Assembly (NCBI RefSeq): GCF_016583565.1
Contig: NZ_NRRF01000051.1
Location: 1-33,585, forward strand
From: Thiocystis violacea
Lineage (GTDB): Bacteria > Pseudomonadota > Gammaproteobacteria > Chromatiales > Chromatiaceae
Direction: 5' to 3'
Length of the DNA stretch: 33,585 bases
Below are positions 18,145 through 26,439 of this stretch, in pieces (the first letter of the stretch is position 1; every line of letters begins with the position of its first letter). A program made the translations under genes and the position numbers. Under the pieces are notes generated by a model. That model worked only from the letters and a program-made list of their open reading frames with translations, had not been told where the DNA came from and did no database searches.

Positions 18145-19011
18145 CTAGAGCGCCCCCTTGCGATTGAGTACATCCAGTGGGTTGTCTGGGATCGGGCTCG
18201 CCGGCTGTCCCGGCACAGCCTCCTGGATCAAGCCGCGACCGCCATGCTCGTATCGCATGCCCTCGGGCAGGTTGTAGCGATGCTCGACGTCCGGCGTGAC
18301 CAGCGCCCCGCCGGCCTCGTGTTTCTGCTCCCAGCCCAAGCGGTAGTGCGCCCCGAGCTGTCCCTTGGCCAGATGGCGCGGCAGCACCTTGATCGCCGCC
18401 ACGTCCAGGATGCAGGCTTCCTCGCACTTGCCGCAGCCAGTGCAGTGTTCCGAATGGACCACCGGGACGAACCGCGCATGCTTGCCGGAGCGCGCGTTGT
18501 GCTGCATGTCGAGCGTGATCGCCTCGCCCCGGATCGGACAGACGTTGAAACACACCTCGCAGCGCAGCCCCTGGAAGGCGATGCAGTTTTCCTGATCGAT
18601 GAGCACCGCGAGCCCCATGTCGGCCTTGCTGATGTCGGTCAGGGCGTGATCGAGCGCGTTGGTCGGACAAGCGGCGACGCAGGGGATGTCCTCGCACATC
18701 TCACAGCCGGCCTCACGGGCGACGAAATAGGGCGTCCCGGTCGGAATCTTGTCGCCCAACCGGGCCAGATGCAGCATGTCGAAAGGACAGTCGCGCACGC
18801 AGAGACCGCAGCGGATACAGGCACCGTTGAAGTCATCCTCCGGCAACGCGCCCGGCGGGCGGATCGCCCAGGCCGGCAGACTGGTCGCGCGCTGGCTGTA
18901 GAGACCCAACCCGAGCCCGAACAGACCGACGCCGCAGGCTGTTTTCATCACACCTGTGATGAACTGGCGGCGGTTGAGGGTCGCGCGGGGGCTGGTGCTT
19001 CGGGGGCTCAT
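18145..19011 (-). CDS. napG: Periplasmic ferredoxin-type protein NapG
   Basis: Tat-exported iron-sulfur protein working with NapH in quinol oxidation for nitrate reduction. It has 288 residues with a twin-arginine signal (NRRQFITGVMKTACGVGLFG). Four cysteine clusters for [4Fe-4S] centres are visible (CIRCGLCVRDCP, CEMCEDIPCVAACP, CEVCFNVCP, CTGCGKCEEAC). No normal ribosome site precedes the ATG: upstream lies GACCAAGTCCATC, and then directly the heptanucleotide repeat at 19023-19066. About 200 bases separate it from napA, unlike the tight spacing in the rest of the operon. Confidence 0.94.
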   Translation of the reverse strand: MSPRSTSPRATLNRRQFITGVMKTACGVGLFGLGLGLYSQRATSLPAWAIRPPGALPEDDFNGACIRCGLCVRDCPFDMLHLARLGDKIPTGTPYFVAREAGCEMCEDIPCVAACPTNALDHALTDISKADMGLAVLIDQENCIAFQGLRCEVCFNVCPIRGEAITLDMQHNARSGKHARFVPVVHSEHCTGCGKCEEACILDVAAIKVLPRHLAKGQLGAHYRLGWEQKHEAGGALVTPDVEHRYNLPEGMRYEHGGRGLIQEAVPGQPASPIPDNPLDVLNRKGAL

Positions 19012-19022
19012 GATGGACTTGG

Positions 19023-19066
19023 TCAGTTGTCAGTTGTCAGTTGTCAGTTGTCAGTTGTCAGTTGTC
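19023..19066. repeat. Heptanucleotide tandem repeat (TCAGTTG) x6 abutting napG
   Basis: Six exact copies of TCAGTTG plus two bases of a seventh, ending 12 bases before the napG start codon. Short tandem heptamers of this kind (STRR-like) are known from cyanobacteria and other phototrophs. Copy number is prone to slippage. Here it occupies the place of the napG ribosome site and leader. Confidence 0.95.
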
Positions 19067-19142
19067 GGACTGGATGATCCAGCGGTTTGGTCCGCGTCAG
19101 ACCCGATTAGGAGTGCGCTCCGTTCTTGCCAGCCACGCATCT

Positions 19143-19200
19143 GGTGACGAAGCTCTGCTTCGGGTGGCCCACGGCGACGTGAAGCTGGAGCTTCGTGACC
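19143..19200. repeat. 58-bp palindromic repeat element between napA and napG
   Basis: The outer ends are inverted repeats (GGTGACGAAGCTC at 19143-19155 and GAGCTTCGTGACC at 19188-19200, 12 of 13 matching). Inside are two hairpins, CGAAGC-TCT-GCTTCG (19148-19162) and GAAGCT-GG-AGCTTC (19181-19194). It is a likely interspersed palindromic element. It lies in the transcript just after napA and could affect mRNA stability or termination. Confidence 0.7.
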
Positions 19201-19211
19201 AATCAACGCCG

Positions 19212-21788
19212 TCAGACACGCGCCACCTTGCACGCGCATTTCTTGTAATCCGTCTCCTTCGATAGCGGGTCCGTGGCGTCCAGGGTCAGCTTGTTCACCA
19301 AGCGGTTGGCGTCGAACCAGGGGATGAAGACCAGCCCCTTGGGCGGGCGGTTGCGGCCTCGGGTCTCGACCCTGGCTTTGATCTCGCCGCGCCGGGTCGA
19401 GATGACCGCCACCTGCCCGTCGCGCAGCCGGCGCTCCTTGGCGTCCGCTTTGCTCATGTAGATGACCGCGTCGGGCACCGCGCGATAAAGCTCCGGCACG
19501 CGCCGGGTCATGGAGCCGGAATGCCAGTGCTCCAGCACCCGGCCGGTACAGAGCCAGAGGTCGAACTCGCCATCCGGGCTCTCGGCGGCCGGCTCGTAGG
19601 GGGCGAAGATGATGTTGGCTCGGCCATTGGGGTTGCCGTAGAAATAGACGTCACCCTTGGCGACCTCAGGGTTGTAGTGCCGCACATGGGGATCATAGCC
19701 CTCGCGGAAGCGCCACAGGGTCTCCTTGCCGTCGATCACCGGCCAGCGCAGACCGCGCGCCTTGTGGTAGGCCCCGAACTCAGCCATTTCGTGGCCCCTC
19801 TTGAGGATGGCCGGACCGGTGTTGAACATCCGGTACTCCTCGAACAGACCCTTTTGGACGTAGTAGCCAAAGTCCTTGCTCTCATGGTTGTCGTACTCAT
19901 TGCCCCGGTCGTCGACGACCTTGCCATCGAAGGGGAAACTGTCGACCTGACCGTTGGTGTAGAGCACCTGATAGAGGGTCTTGCCGGCATACTGGGGCAT
20001 CTTCTCGATCAGCTCCGGCGACCAGACCTCCTCCACCTTGAAGCGCTTGGCGAATTCCATGATCTGCCAGACGTCGGACTTGGACTCGCCCGGCCCCGAC
20101 ACCTGCTCGCGCCAGAACTGGGTGCGCCGCTCGGCGTTGCCATAGGCGCCTTCCTTCTCGACCCACATGGCGGTCGGCAGCACCAGATCCGCCGCCTGCG
20201 CGGAGACGGTCGGATAGGGATCGGAGACGGTGACGAAGACCTCCGGGTTGCGCCAGCCGGGATAGGACTCCTCGTTCAGATTGGCCGCCGCCTGCATGTT
20301 GTTGTTGCACATCTGCCAATAGCAGTTGAGCTTGCCGTCTTTCATCATGCGGTGCATGAGCACGGCGTGATAACCGACCTTGCCGGGGACCGTCCCGTCC
20401 GGCAGCTTCCAGATCTTCTCCGCGAAGGCGCGATGCTCGGGCTTGGTGACGACGAGATCCGCCGGCAGCCGGTGCGCGAAGGTGCCGACCTCGCGCGCGG
20501 TCCCGCAGGCCGAGGGCTGCCCGGTCAGTGAGAAGGGGCTGTTGCCGGGCTCGGAGATCTTGCCCATCAGCAGATGGATGTTGTAGCAGCCGTTGTTGGC
20601 CCAGACGCCCCGGGTGTGCTGGTTGAAGCCCATGGTCCAGAAGGAGCTGACCTTCTTATTCGGGTCCGCGTAGGCTTTGGCCAGGCGCAGCAGATTCGCC
20701 TCGGGCACGCCGGATAGCTTGGCGGTGTATTCCAGCGTGTAGGGCGCAACCTGTTTGGCGAACTCCTCGAAGCTCGACGGCATTTTCTCGCCGACGCCCG
20801 CGTTGGCGGCCTTCTTTTCCAGCGGATGCTCGGGCCGCAGGCCATAGCCGATATCGGTGGTCGCGGTCTCGAACTGGACGTGTTTGTCGATGAAGTCCTG
20901 GTTGTAGGACTTGGTCTCGATGATGTAATTGGCGATGTAGTTGAGGATCGCCAGATCCGTCTGGGGCGTGAAAACGATGGGGTTGTCGGCCAGCTCGAAG
21001 CAGCGGTGCTCGAAGGTCGAGAGCACGTGCACCTCGCAACCCGGCCGCGACAGGCGCGTATCGGTCAGGCGCGACCAGAGGATGGGATGCATCTCGGCCA
21101 TGTTGGCGCCCCAAAGCACGAAGACATCCGCGTGCTCCAGGTCGTCGTAGCAGCCCATGGGCTCGTCGATCCCGAAGGCGCGCATGAAACCGACCACGGC
21201 GGTCGCCATGCAATGCCGGGCGTTGGGGTCCAGGTTGTTGGAGCGCATCCCGGCCTTGAGCAGCTTGGAGGCGGCGTAGCCCTCCCAAACCGTCCACTGA
21301 CCGGAGCCGAACATCCCGACCCGCGAGGTCATCTCGTCGACCGTCTTGCCCTGGTTCTCCTCCATGGAGCGGCGGATGGATTTCTTCCACTGCTCCGCCA
21401 TGACGTCGAAGGCTTCGTCCCAGCTCACCGCCTCGAACTCGCCGTCCTTGTGGAACTGGCCGTCCTTCTTGCGCAGCAGCGGCTGGGTCAGGCGGTCCTG
21501 TCCATAGAGAATCTTAGGCAGGAAGTAGCCCTTGATGCAGTTCAGCCCCCGGTTGACCGGCGCGTCCGGATCGCCCTGGCTGGCGACCACGTGACCGTCC
21601 TTGACGCCGACCAGCACCGAGCAGCCGGTGCCGCAGAAGCGGCAGGGCGCCTTGTCCCAGCGAATGCCCAGATCCGCCGCCGGGTCCGGGGCCTGGGCCG
21701 GCGCAACGCCGGGCAGCGCCACGCCAGCCGCGGTGGCGGCGGCCAGCGCCGCCTGGGACTTGATGAATTCACGCCGGGTCATGGTCAC
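19212..21788 (-). CDS. napA: Periplasmic nitrate reductase catalytic subunit NapA
   Basis: Mo-bis-MGD enzyme reducing nitrate to nitrite in the periplasm. The 858 residues carry a Tat signal (TRREFIKSQAALAAAT), the N-terminal [4Fe-4S] cysteines (Cys49, 52, 56, 84) and the Mo-ligating Cys193 in ARHCMATAVVGFMRAFG. The C-terminal domain shows LWLCTGRVLEHWHSGSMTRR, typical of NapA. The start is GTG 21788, because AGGAGG lies 8 bases before it; ATG 21782 would be too far. It follows napD by 58 bases and is separated from napG by a repeat-filled spacer. Confidence 0.97.
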   Translation of the reverse strand: MTMTRREFIKSQAALAAATAAGVALPGVAPAQAPDPAADLGIRWDKAPCRFCGTGCSVLVGVKDGHVVASQGDPDAPVNRGLNCIKGYFLPKILYGQDRLTQPLLRKKDGQFHKDGEFEAVSWDEAFDVMAEQWKKSIRRSMEENQGKTVDEMTSRVGMFGSGQWTVWEGYAASKLLKAGMRSNNLDPNARHCMATAVVGFMRAFGIDEPMGCYDDLEHADVFVLWGANMAEMHPILWSRLTDTRLSRPGCEVHVLSTFEHRCFELADNPIVFTPQTDLAILNYIANYIIETKSYNQDFIDKHVQFETATTDIGYGLRPEHPLEKKAANAGVGEKMPSSFEEFAKQVAPYTLEYTAKLSGVPEANLLRLAKAYADPNKKVSSFWTMGFNQHTRGVWANNGCYNIHLLMGKISEPGNSPFSLTGQPSACGTAREVGTFAHRLPADLVVTKPEHRAFAEKIWKLPDGTVPGKVGYHAVLMHRMMKDGKLNCYWQMCNNNMQAAANLNEESYPGWRNPEVFVTVSDPYPTVSAQAADLVLPTAMWVEKEGAYGNAERRTQFWREQVSGPGESKSDVWQIMEFAKRFKVEEVWSPELIEKMPQYAGKTLYQVLYTNGQVDSFPFDGKVVDDRGNEYDNHESKDFGYYVQKGLFEEYRMFNTGPAILKRGHEMAEFGAYHKARGLRWPVIDGKETLWRFREGYDPHVRHYNPEVAKGDVYFYGNPNGRANIIFAPYEPAAESPDGEFDLWLCTGRVLEHWHSGSMTRRVPELYRAVPDAVIYMSKADAKERRLRDGQVAVISTRRGEIKARVETRGRNRPPKGLVFIPWFDANRLVNKLTLDATDPLSKETDYKKCACKVARV

Positions 21789-21846
21789 GGGCGGTTCCTC
21801 CTGGGATGTTCAGTGTGCGTTCGCTTGGACCGGGTCGCGCCCGGCC

Positions 21847-22152
21847 TCAGCCCTCGGCGGCTTGCGGGTCCGCGCGCAGCGCGCGTCCGTCGCAGTGATA
21901 GATGAGGACGGCGTTGATCACCCCCTCGATCAGGGGGAGCGCCCCAAGCTGATCCGCCGCTCGGTGCCCGACCTGGTCCTCGATCGTGACCACCAGCCTA
22001 TCGACCTCCGCCCCGCCGTGGACCTCGACGCCGGGCAGCGCCTCCAGACGGGCGGCGATCTCCAGCCCACGACCGGGCCTGACCTGCACGACGCAGCTCA
22101 GGATATCGCCATCGATCGGCTCGACCGGACTGGCATCTCTCACGGGTTTCAT
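21847..22152 (-). CDS. napD: NapA-specific chaperone NapD
   Basis: Binds the Tat signal of NapA and delays its export until the cofactor is loaded. It is about 101 residues with the ferredoxin-like NapD pattern (ILSCVVQVRPGRGLEIAARLEALPGVEVHG near the start, GVINAVLIYHC near the end). ATG 22152 is chosen: it overlaps the stop of the upstream regulator gene as ATGA, implying translational coupling. A longer frame from 22209 would run into the regulator gene. Confidence 0.88.
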   Translation of the reverse strand: MKPVRDASPVEPIDGDILSCVVQVRPGRGLEIAARLEALPGVEVHGGAEVDRLVVTIEDQVGHRAADQLGALPLIEGVINAVLIYHCDGRALRADPQAAEG

Positions 22153-22919
22153 GATGGCTGGACTCCCATGGCAAGCGGTCCCCTGCCCCACCTCGCCGTC
22201 GCGGTCCACTGGGGTCCGTCGATCCCAGCCAGGGCGCGCAACTGTGTCAGCGACGTAATCCGAATCTGGCGTCGCTCGATCTCGATCAGCCCCCGTCGCG
22301 CCAGGCCATGCAGCTCACGCGAGAAGGTCTCGGGCGACACGTTGAGACAGGAGGCGACGACCGACTTAGCGGCCGGCAGGGTGAGACTGGCTTGATCCGC
22401 CGCCGCCCGGTTCGTTTCCGCCTCGCGCAGCAGAAACCCCGCGACCCGCTGCCCCGCCGAATGCAGACAGCAGGCTTCCAGATCGGCGGTGAGCCGCTGG
22501 GTGCACTGTGCCATGAGCGTCAGCATCCGGAAGGCGACCTCCGGCCAACGCTCCATGGCACGGCGCACCCGTGGCAGACGCACATGCAGCAGGCGTGCGT
22601 CGGACAGAGCCTGCGCATGGAGCGGATAAGGCTCGCAGAGAAAGGCTGCCGCCTCCGCGAAGGTCTGACCCGGCAGCACGATATCCAACACCCGCTCCGC
22701 GCCATCGGACGAGAGCACAGCAAGCTTGACCCGCCCCTCGATCAGCACGTAGAAACCATCGAGCCGCTGGCCCTTCTCGCACAGCACCTGATCGCGCGTC
22801 GCGGAGCGCTCGCGACAGCCGCCCGCGATCATGCGCAGCGCCTCGCGCGGCAGAGATCGGAAACCGGGAACCGTCTCGAGCAGCGGAAGACAGGCGTTCT
22901 CGAGGTCTGGGCGATTCAC
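22149..22919 (-). CDS. Crp/Fnr-family regulator, first gene of the nap operon
   Basis: Transcription factor of 256 residues with an N-terminal cyclic-nucleotide-like sensory domain (GFYVLIEGRVKLAVLSSDGAERVLDIV…GQTFAEAA) and a C-terminal winged helix (AAKSVVASCLNVSPETFSRELHGLARRGLIE). The helix pattern ETFSREL resembles E-xx-SR recognition helices of Fnr/Dnr proteins, which read TTGA half-sites. FNR's N-terminal cysteine cluster is missing, so it is probably not an oxygen-sensing Fe-S FNR and could be a Dnr/NnrR-like nitric-oxide responder. The C-terminus is longer than usual. The start is GTG. It overlaps napD by 4 bases and likely controls nap and possibly other palindrome-bearing promoters here. 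Confidence 0.88.
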   Translation of the reverse strand: MNRPDLENACLPLLETVPGFRSLPREALRMIAGGCRERSATRDQVLCEKGQRLDGFYVLIEGRVKLAVLSSDGAERVLDIVLPGQTFAEAAAFLCEPYPLHAQALSDARLLHVRLPRVRRAMERWPEVAFRMLTLMAQCTQRLTADLEACCLHSAGQRVAGFLLREAETNRAAADQASLTLPAAKSVVASCLNVSPETFSRELHGLARRGLIEIERRQIRITSLTQLRALAGIDGPQWTATARWGRGPLAMGVQPS

Positions 22920-22966
22920 GTCGGCGCGGTCCTCTCGGTGGCATGGCGGTCGTGGCCCGCCGGTTC

Positions 22967-22980
22967 TTGATTCAGCTCAA
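22967..22980. promoter_or_regulatory. FNR/CRP-type palindrome between crp-nap and narXL
   Basis: TTGATTCAGCTCAA matches TTGAT-N4-ATCAA at nine of ten bases and keeps TTGA-N6-TCAA. It lies 48 bases upstream of the crp/fnr start and about 215 bases upstream of narX, in the only gap of this divergent pair, so it can serve the nap operon and perhaps narXL. The regulator encoded next to it is the natural candidate to bind. Confidence 0.65.
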
Positions 22981-23193
22981 GACTAGGCCTTCCCTGAAGC
23001 CGTGCAAGCGGTTGAAAGACTGAGCGAAAGACTCCTAGATACCTCCATGGTGGTAGTCGCTCTTTGAGCCCAAGCGTCGGAAATCATGGTTGTTTCGCCC
23101 GAACGTCCAAGGCGCGGCGCGCCAGGGTTCCAAACTCCGGCGATTTGGTGGTACCCCCTTTGCCCCTCCCCCGCCATGGTCTAAAAGGTCCAC

Positions 23194-25086
23194 ATGAACC
23201 CATCGCGCGATCCATCCCGGCGGCGGCCGATCCTGGTCGTCCTGGGGCTGTTGCTGGCCGGAGTCGTCGGGCTGGGCGTGACCGGCATGATCAGCTCGAT
23301 CGTCATCGCGGAGATCAATCGAGGGATGGCGACCGCGGTGAACCAATCCGGCACCCTGCGCATGCAGTCTTACCGGATCGGCATGGCGCTGGCGGACGAA
23401 CGCATCCCCTGGCAGGCGCGGCGCGTCGAGGTCGAGCGACTGGCGGCGGAATACGAGCAGCGGCTGATCAGCGCCCGACTGACGGCGGCGCTGCCGCCGG
23501 ATGCGAGTGATCCGGTTCGGCTCGCCTACGAGCGGGTGCGTTGGCGCTGGACACACGAAATGCGGCGCACCCTGCACCGCCTCAGTCAGACCCCCGAGCC
23601 CACTCCCGCGATCCGCGCCGAGCGTCTCGCCTATCTGGACCAGGTGGACGATTTCGTCGACGACATCCACACCCTGGTGCGGGTGCTGGAGGAGCGCGCC
23701 GAGCATCACATCGACCTGCTGCGCTGGATTCAGGCCAGCGCGCTGGTTCTCATGATCGCGCTCGTGCTGTTCAGCCTGGTGGTGGTCAGACGCCGTGTGG
23801 TCGCGCCGCTCGGGGCGCTGCTGGACAGCGCCGACCGTGCCCGCCGCGCCGACTTCTCGGGCCACACCCCCTTTGTGGGAAGCGACGAGCTGGGACGTGT
23901 CGGCGCAGCCATGAACCTCATGACCCAGGGACTCTCGGGCCTCTGCGGGGAGCTTGAGGCGCGGGTGGCGGACAAGACCCGCGACCTGGAGCGCTCCAAC
24001 CGCTCCCTGTCACTGCTCTATCGGACCAGCCGCGCGCTCGACGAGTCGCCGCTCTCGGACGCCACTCTGGGCCAGGTGATCGCGGACATGCGCCGCCAGC
24101 TCGGGCTTCCGGGGGTAGCCATTTGCCTGCGCGACGACCTGCGGGTGAACGGCCGCGACTATATCGGCACCGGGCCCATCCGACGGCCTGGCGCGTCCTG
24201 TCCGGCGGACGACTGCGGCCTCTGCGCGGGTCCGGCGCTGGTCGAGCAACCCGACTCGGACGCCACCCCGGTCGCCCGCTTCGCGATTCGCGACCAGGAC
24301 CGCGTCTACGGAACCCTGCGCGTCGCCCTCCCCCCCGGCGGCGCCTTGGAGCCCTGGCAGCAGCCGCTGCTCGAAGCGCTGGCGGGACATCTAGCCAACG
24401 CCCTGCACCTCATGTGCCGCCTGCATGAGGGCCGGCGTCTCGCCCTGCACGAGGAGCGCGGGATCCTCGCGCGCGAGCTGCATGACTCGCTGGCGCAGTC
24501 GCTGTCCTATCTGAAGATCCAGGTCACGCGCCTGGAGGCGGCGCTGCACGAGCCCGGCGGCGGTACCGATCGCAACCTGCCCACGCCCGCCGAGATCCTG
24601 AGCGAGATCCGTGAGGGCATCGGCAGCGCCTACCGCCAACTGCGCGAGCTGCTGACCACCTTCCGGCTGCGCATCGACGGGCGCGGGCTCGCCAACGCGC
24701 TGGCCGAAACGGCCGAGGAGTTCCGCCGGCGCGGCGACATCGTGATCAGCCTCGACGACCGCCTGCCCGCCGGGCTGCTCTCGCCGAACGAAGAGGTGCA
24801 CGTCATGCAGATCATCCGCGAGGCGCTGTCCAATGTGGTGCGTCATGCCGAGGCGAGGCACTGCCAGATCCAGCTCGCCAGCTCCGGGGACGAAATCCGG
24901 GTCACGATCGCCGACGACGGCAAGGGCCTCGACGAATCGCACACCGACCGAGGACATTACGGCCTGACCATCATGCGGGAGCGCGCCCGGACGCTGGGCG
25001 GCCAGCTCCAGATCGAGAGTCATCCAGCGGAAGGCACCCGCGCCAGCCTGGCCTTTCGACCGCGCGGGCTTGAAGCGGGCGGGTGA
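23194..25086 (+). CDS. narX: Nitrate/nitrite sensor histidine kinase NarX-like
   Basis: Membrane sensor of 630 residues. TM1 lies near 12-40, followed by the nitrate-binding P-box (AVNQSGTLRMQSYRIGMAL, about 49-67) in the periplasmic helical bundle, TM2 near 185-205, a HAMP segment, and a central GAF-like part with a cysteine cluster (CPADDCGLC). The HisKA_3 phospho-acceptor His430 lies in ARELHDSLAQSLSYLK, and the ATPase domain (DDGKGL, HYGLTIMRERA) ends the protein. The P-box is what separates NarX/NarQ from other kinases. It is followed 58 bases later by narL and is divergent from the crp-nap operon. Confidence 0.93.
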   Translation: MNPSRDPSRRRPILVVLGLLLAGVVGLGVTGMISSIVIAEINRGMATAVNQSGTLRMQSYRIGMALADERIPWQARRVEVERLAAEYEQRLISARLTAALPPDASDPVRLAYERVRWRWTHEMRRTLHRLSQTPEPTPAIRAERLAYLDQVDDFVDDIHTLVRVLEERAEHHIDLLRWIQASALVLMIALVLFSLVVVRRRVVAPLGALLDSADRARRADFSGHTPFVGSDELGRVGAAMNLMTQGLSGLCGELEARVADKTRDLERSNRSLSLLYRTSRALDESPLSDATLGQVIADMRRQLGLPGVAICLRDDLRVNGRDYIGTGPIRRPGASCPADDCGLCAGPALVEQPDSDATPVARFAIRDQDRVYGTLRVALPPGGALEPWQQPLLEALAGHLANALHLMCRLHEGRRLALHEERGILARELHDSLAQSLSYLKIQVTRLEAALHEPGGGTDRNLPTPAEILSEIREGIGSAYRQLRELLTTFRLRIDGRGLANALAETAEEFRRRGDIVISLDDRLPAGLLSPNEEVHVMQIIREALSNVVRHAEARHCQIQLASSGDEIRVTIADDGKGLDESHTDRGHYGLTIMRERARTLGGQLQIESHPAEGTRASLAFRPRGLEAGG

Positions 25087-25144
25087 CGACATTCGCGACC
25101 ATCCTGGCGAGGCGTGTCGCAACCGGCACCTGAGGGACTGAGAC

Positions 25145-25789
25145 ATGAACGAAGCCATCGAAACCCGCGTCCTGGTTATCGACGACCACCCGCTGTTCCG
25201 CAAGGGCGTCGCGGACCTGATCACCATGGAGCCCGCACTGCGCCTAGTCGGCGAGGCGGCGGACGGCGAAGACGGACTGCGGCTCGCCCGCGCGCTACAA
25301 CCCGATCTCGTCCTCCTCGACCTCAACATGAAGGGACTGGACGGCATCGAGACGCTCAAGCGTCTGCGCGCCGACGACGCGCTAGACGCCCGCGTCGTCA
25401 TGCTCACCGTCTCCGACACCGAGAGCGATGTCGTCGCCGCGTTGCGCGCCGGGGCGGACGGCTATCTGCTCAAGGACATGGAGCCCGAGGACATCCTCGC
25501 CCTGCTGCGCGAGGCAATGCGCGGCCGGCTCGTCATCAGCCCCCAACTCACCGAGCTGCTTGCCCGCGCCCTGCGCGACGCCCCCCTGCCCAGGACCCCG
25601 GACCAGGCCGATCTGACCCCCAGGGAGCGCGAGATCCTGGACCTGCTCGCCCAGGGCTGGAGTAACAAACTGATCGCCCGGGAGCTCGACCTCGCAGTCG
25701 GAACCATCAAGGTCCACGTCAAGCACATCCTCAAGAAGCTGGGATTGAAGAGCCGCGTCGAGGCGGCGGTCTGGGCGGTGAAGGCGTGA
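25145..25789 (+). CDS. narL: Response regulator NarL-like
   Basis: Partner of the NarX-like kinase. Of 214 residues, the receiver domain (about 7-125) has the acidic pair DD (13-14), phospho-acceptor Asp59 (LLDLNMKG) and Lys110 (GYLLKD). A LuxR/FixJ helix-turn-helix follows (LTPREREILDLLAQGWSNKLIARELDLAVGTIKVHVKHILKKLG). It probably tunes nap, and perhaps the octahaem locus, to nitrate or nitrite. Confidence 0.94.
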   Translation: MNEAIETRVLVIDDHPLFRKGVADLITMEPALRLVGEAADGEDGLRLARALQPDLVLLDLNMKGLDGIETLKRLRADDALDARVVMLTVSDTESDVVAALRAGADGYLLKDMEPEDILALLREAMRGRLVISPQLTELLARALRDAPLPRTPDQADLTPREREILDLLAQGWSNKLIARELDLAVGTIKVHVKHILKKLGLKSRVEAAVWAVKA

Positions 25790-25835
25790 TGGCGTGGCAT
25801 CACACCCCCTTTGAGCCAGAGGGCGCGAGCCAGTT

Positions 25836-26285
25836 TCAGTGCGTCAACCCGCCACCCGATTCAGCACCGCCGCGGCTATCGAGCCAGACGACGAGGCGGT
25901 CGATCTCCTGTCCCTTGGCGGAATCGATGTCCTTGGCCTCGACCAGGGCGGCGCGGGCCAGTCCGTAGCGGCCGAGATGGATCTCGGCGACGGCCATGCC
26001 GATAAAGGCTTGGGCGTTGCGGGGGTCGAGGCTGATCGCCTCGCGGAACTGGCCGATCGCGGCGGTCTGATCCTGTTTCAGCAGCAGGGCGCCGCCGAGT
26101 CGGGTGCGCGCCAGTGCGGAGCGTGCATCCTGGGCGACGGCCTCTTCCAGCACCCGCACCGCCGCATCGATCTCGCCGGTCTGGAGCTTGGACTCGCCCT
26201 CGCGGATGAGTTCACCGACGTCGGCGGCGAACGCCGATTGGGACAGGATCGCAAGTGCGATGAGGGCTGAGCAGGGGAAACGCAT
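25836..26285 (-). CDS. Periplasmic TPR protein next to the octahaem cytochrome
   Basis: About 149 residues from ATG 26285, chosen because GAGGAA sits 5 bases upstream; an ATG at 26318 lacks this. A signal peptide (RFPCSALIALAILSQSAFAAD) is followed by about three tetratricopeptide repeats (LQTGEIDAAVRVLEEAVAQD, ALLLKQDQTAAIGQFREAIS, AVAEIHLGRYGLARAALVEA). It lies downstream of the octahaem gene on the same strand, behind a G/C-rich hairpin. A role as assembly or partner-binding factor for the cytochrome is possible but not shown. Confidence 0.75.
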   Translation of the reverse strand: MRFPCSALIALAILSQSAFAADVGELIREGESKLQTGEIDAAVRVLEEAVAQDARSALARTRLGGALLLKQDQTAAIGQFREAISLDPRNAQAFIGMAVAEIHLGRYGLARAALVEAKDIDSAKGQEIDRLVVWLDSRGGAESGGGLTH

Positions 26286-26376
26286 GCGGGTTCCTCGGGG
26301 CAGTGTGATCGGTCGCAAGCCCGGGGACGGGCTGTCGCGCGTCTGTGGTCGCCGCGTTGCAGGCGGCTGCGGCCCC

Positions 26377-26422
26377 TATCCCCCGCCCTCCTCCTCGAAG
26401 GGAGGGGGCCGGAGGGGGGCGT
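26377..26422. terminator. G/C-rich stem-loop between the octahaem gene and the TPR gene
   Basis: Runs of C followed by G (CCCCCGCCCTCC, then GGGAGGGGGCC about 8 bases later) can pair as a strong hairpin just after the octahaem stop codon. No T-run follows on the minus strand. It could lower expression of the TPR gene or protect the upstream mRNA, and such motifs also occur as dispersed repeats. Confidence 0.35.
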
Positions 26423-26439
26423 CTTTCCTGGAGATCACC

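Noticed and set aside
19023..19066. CRISPR array
   Set aside because: The units are 7 bases long with no spacers; it is a simple tandem repeat.
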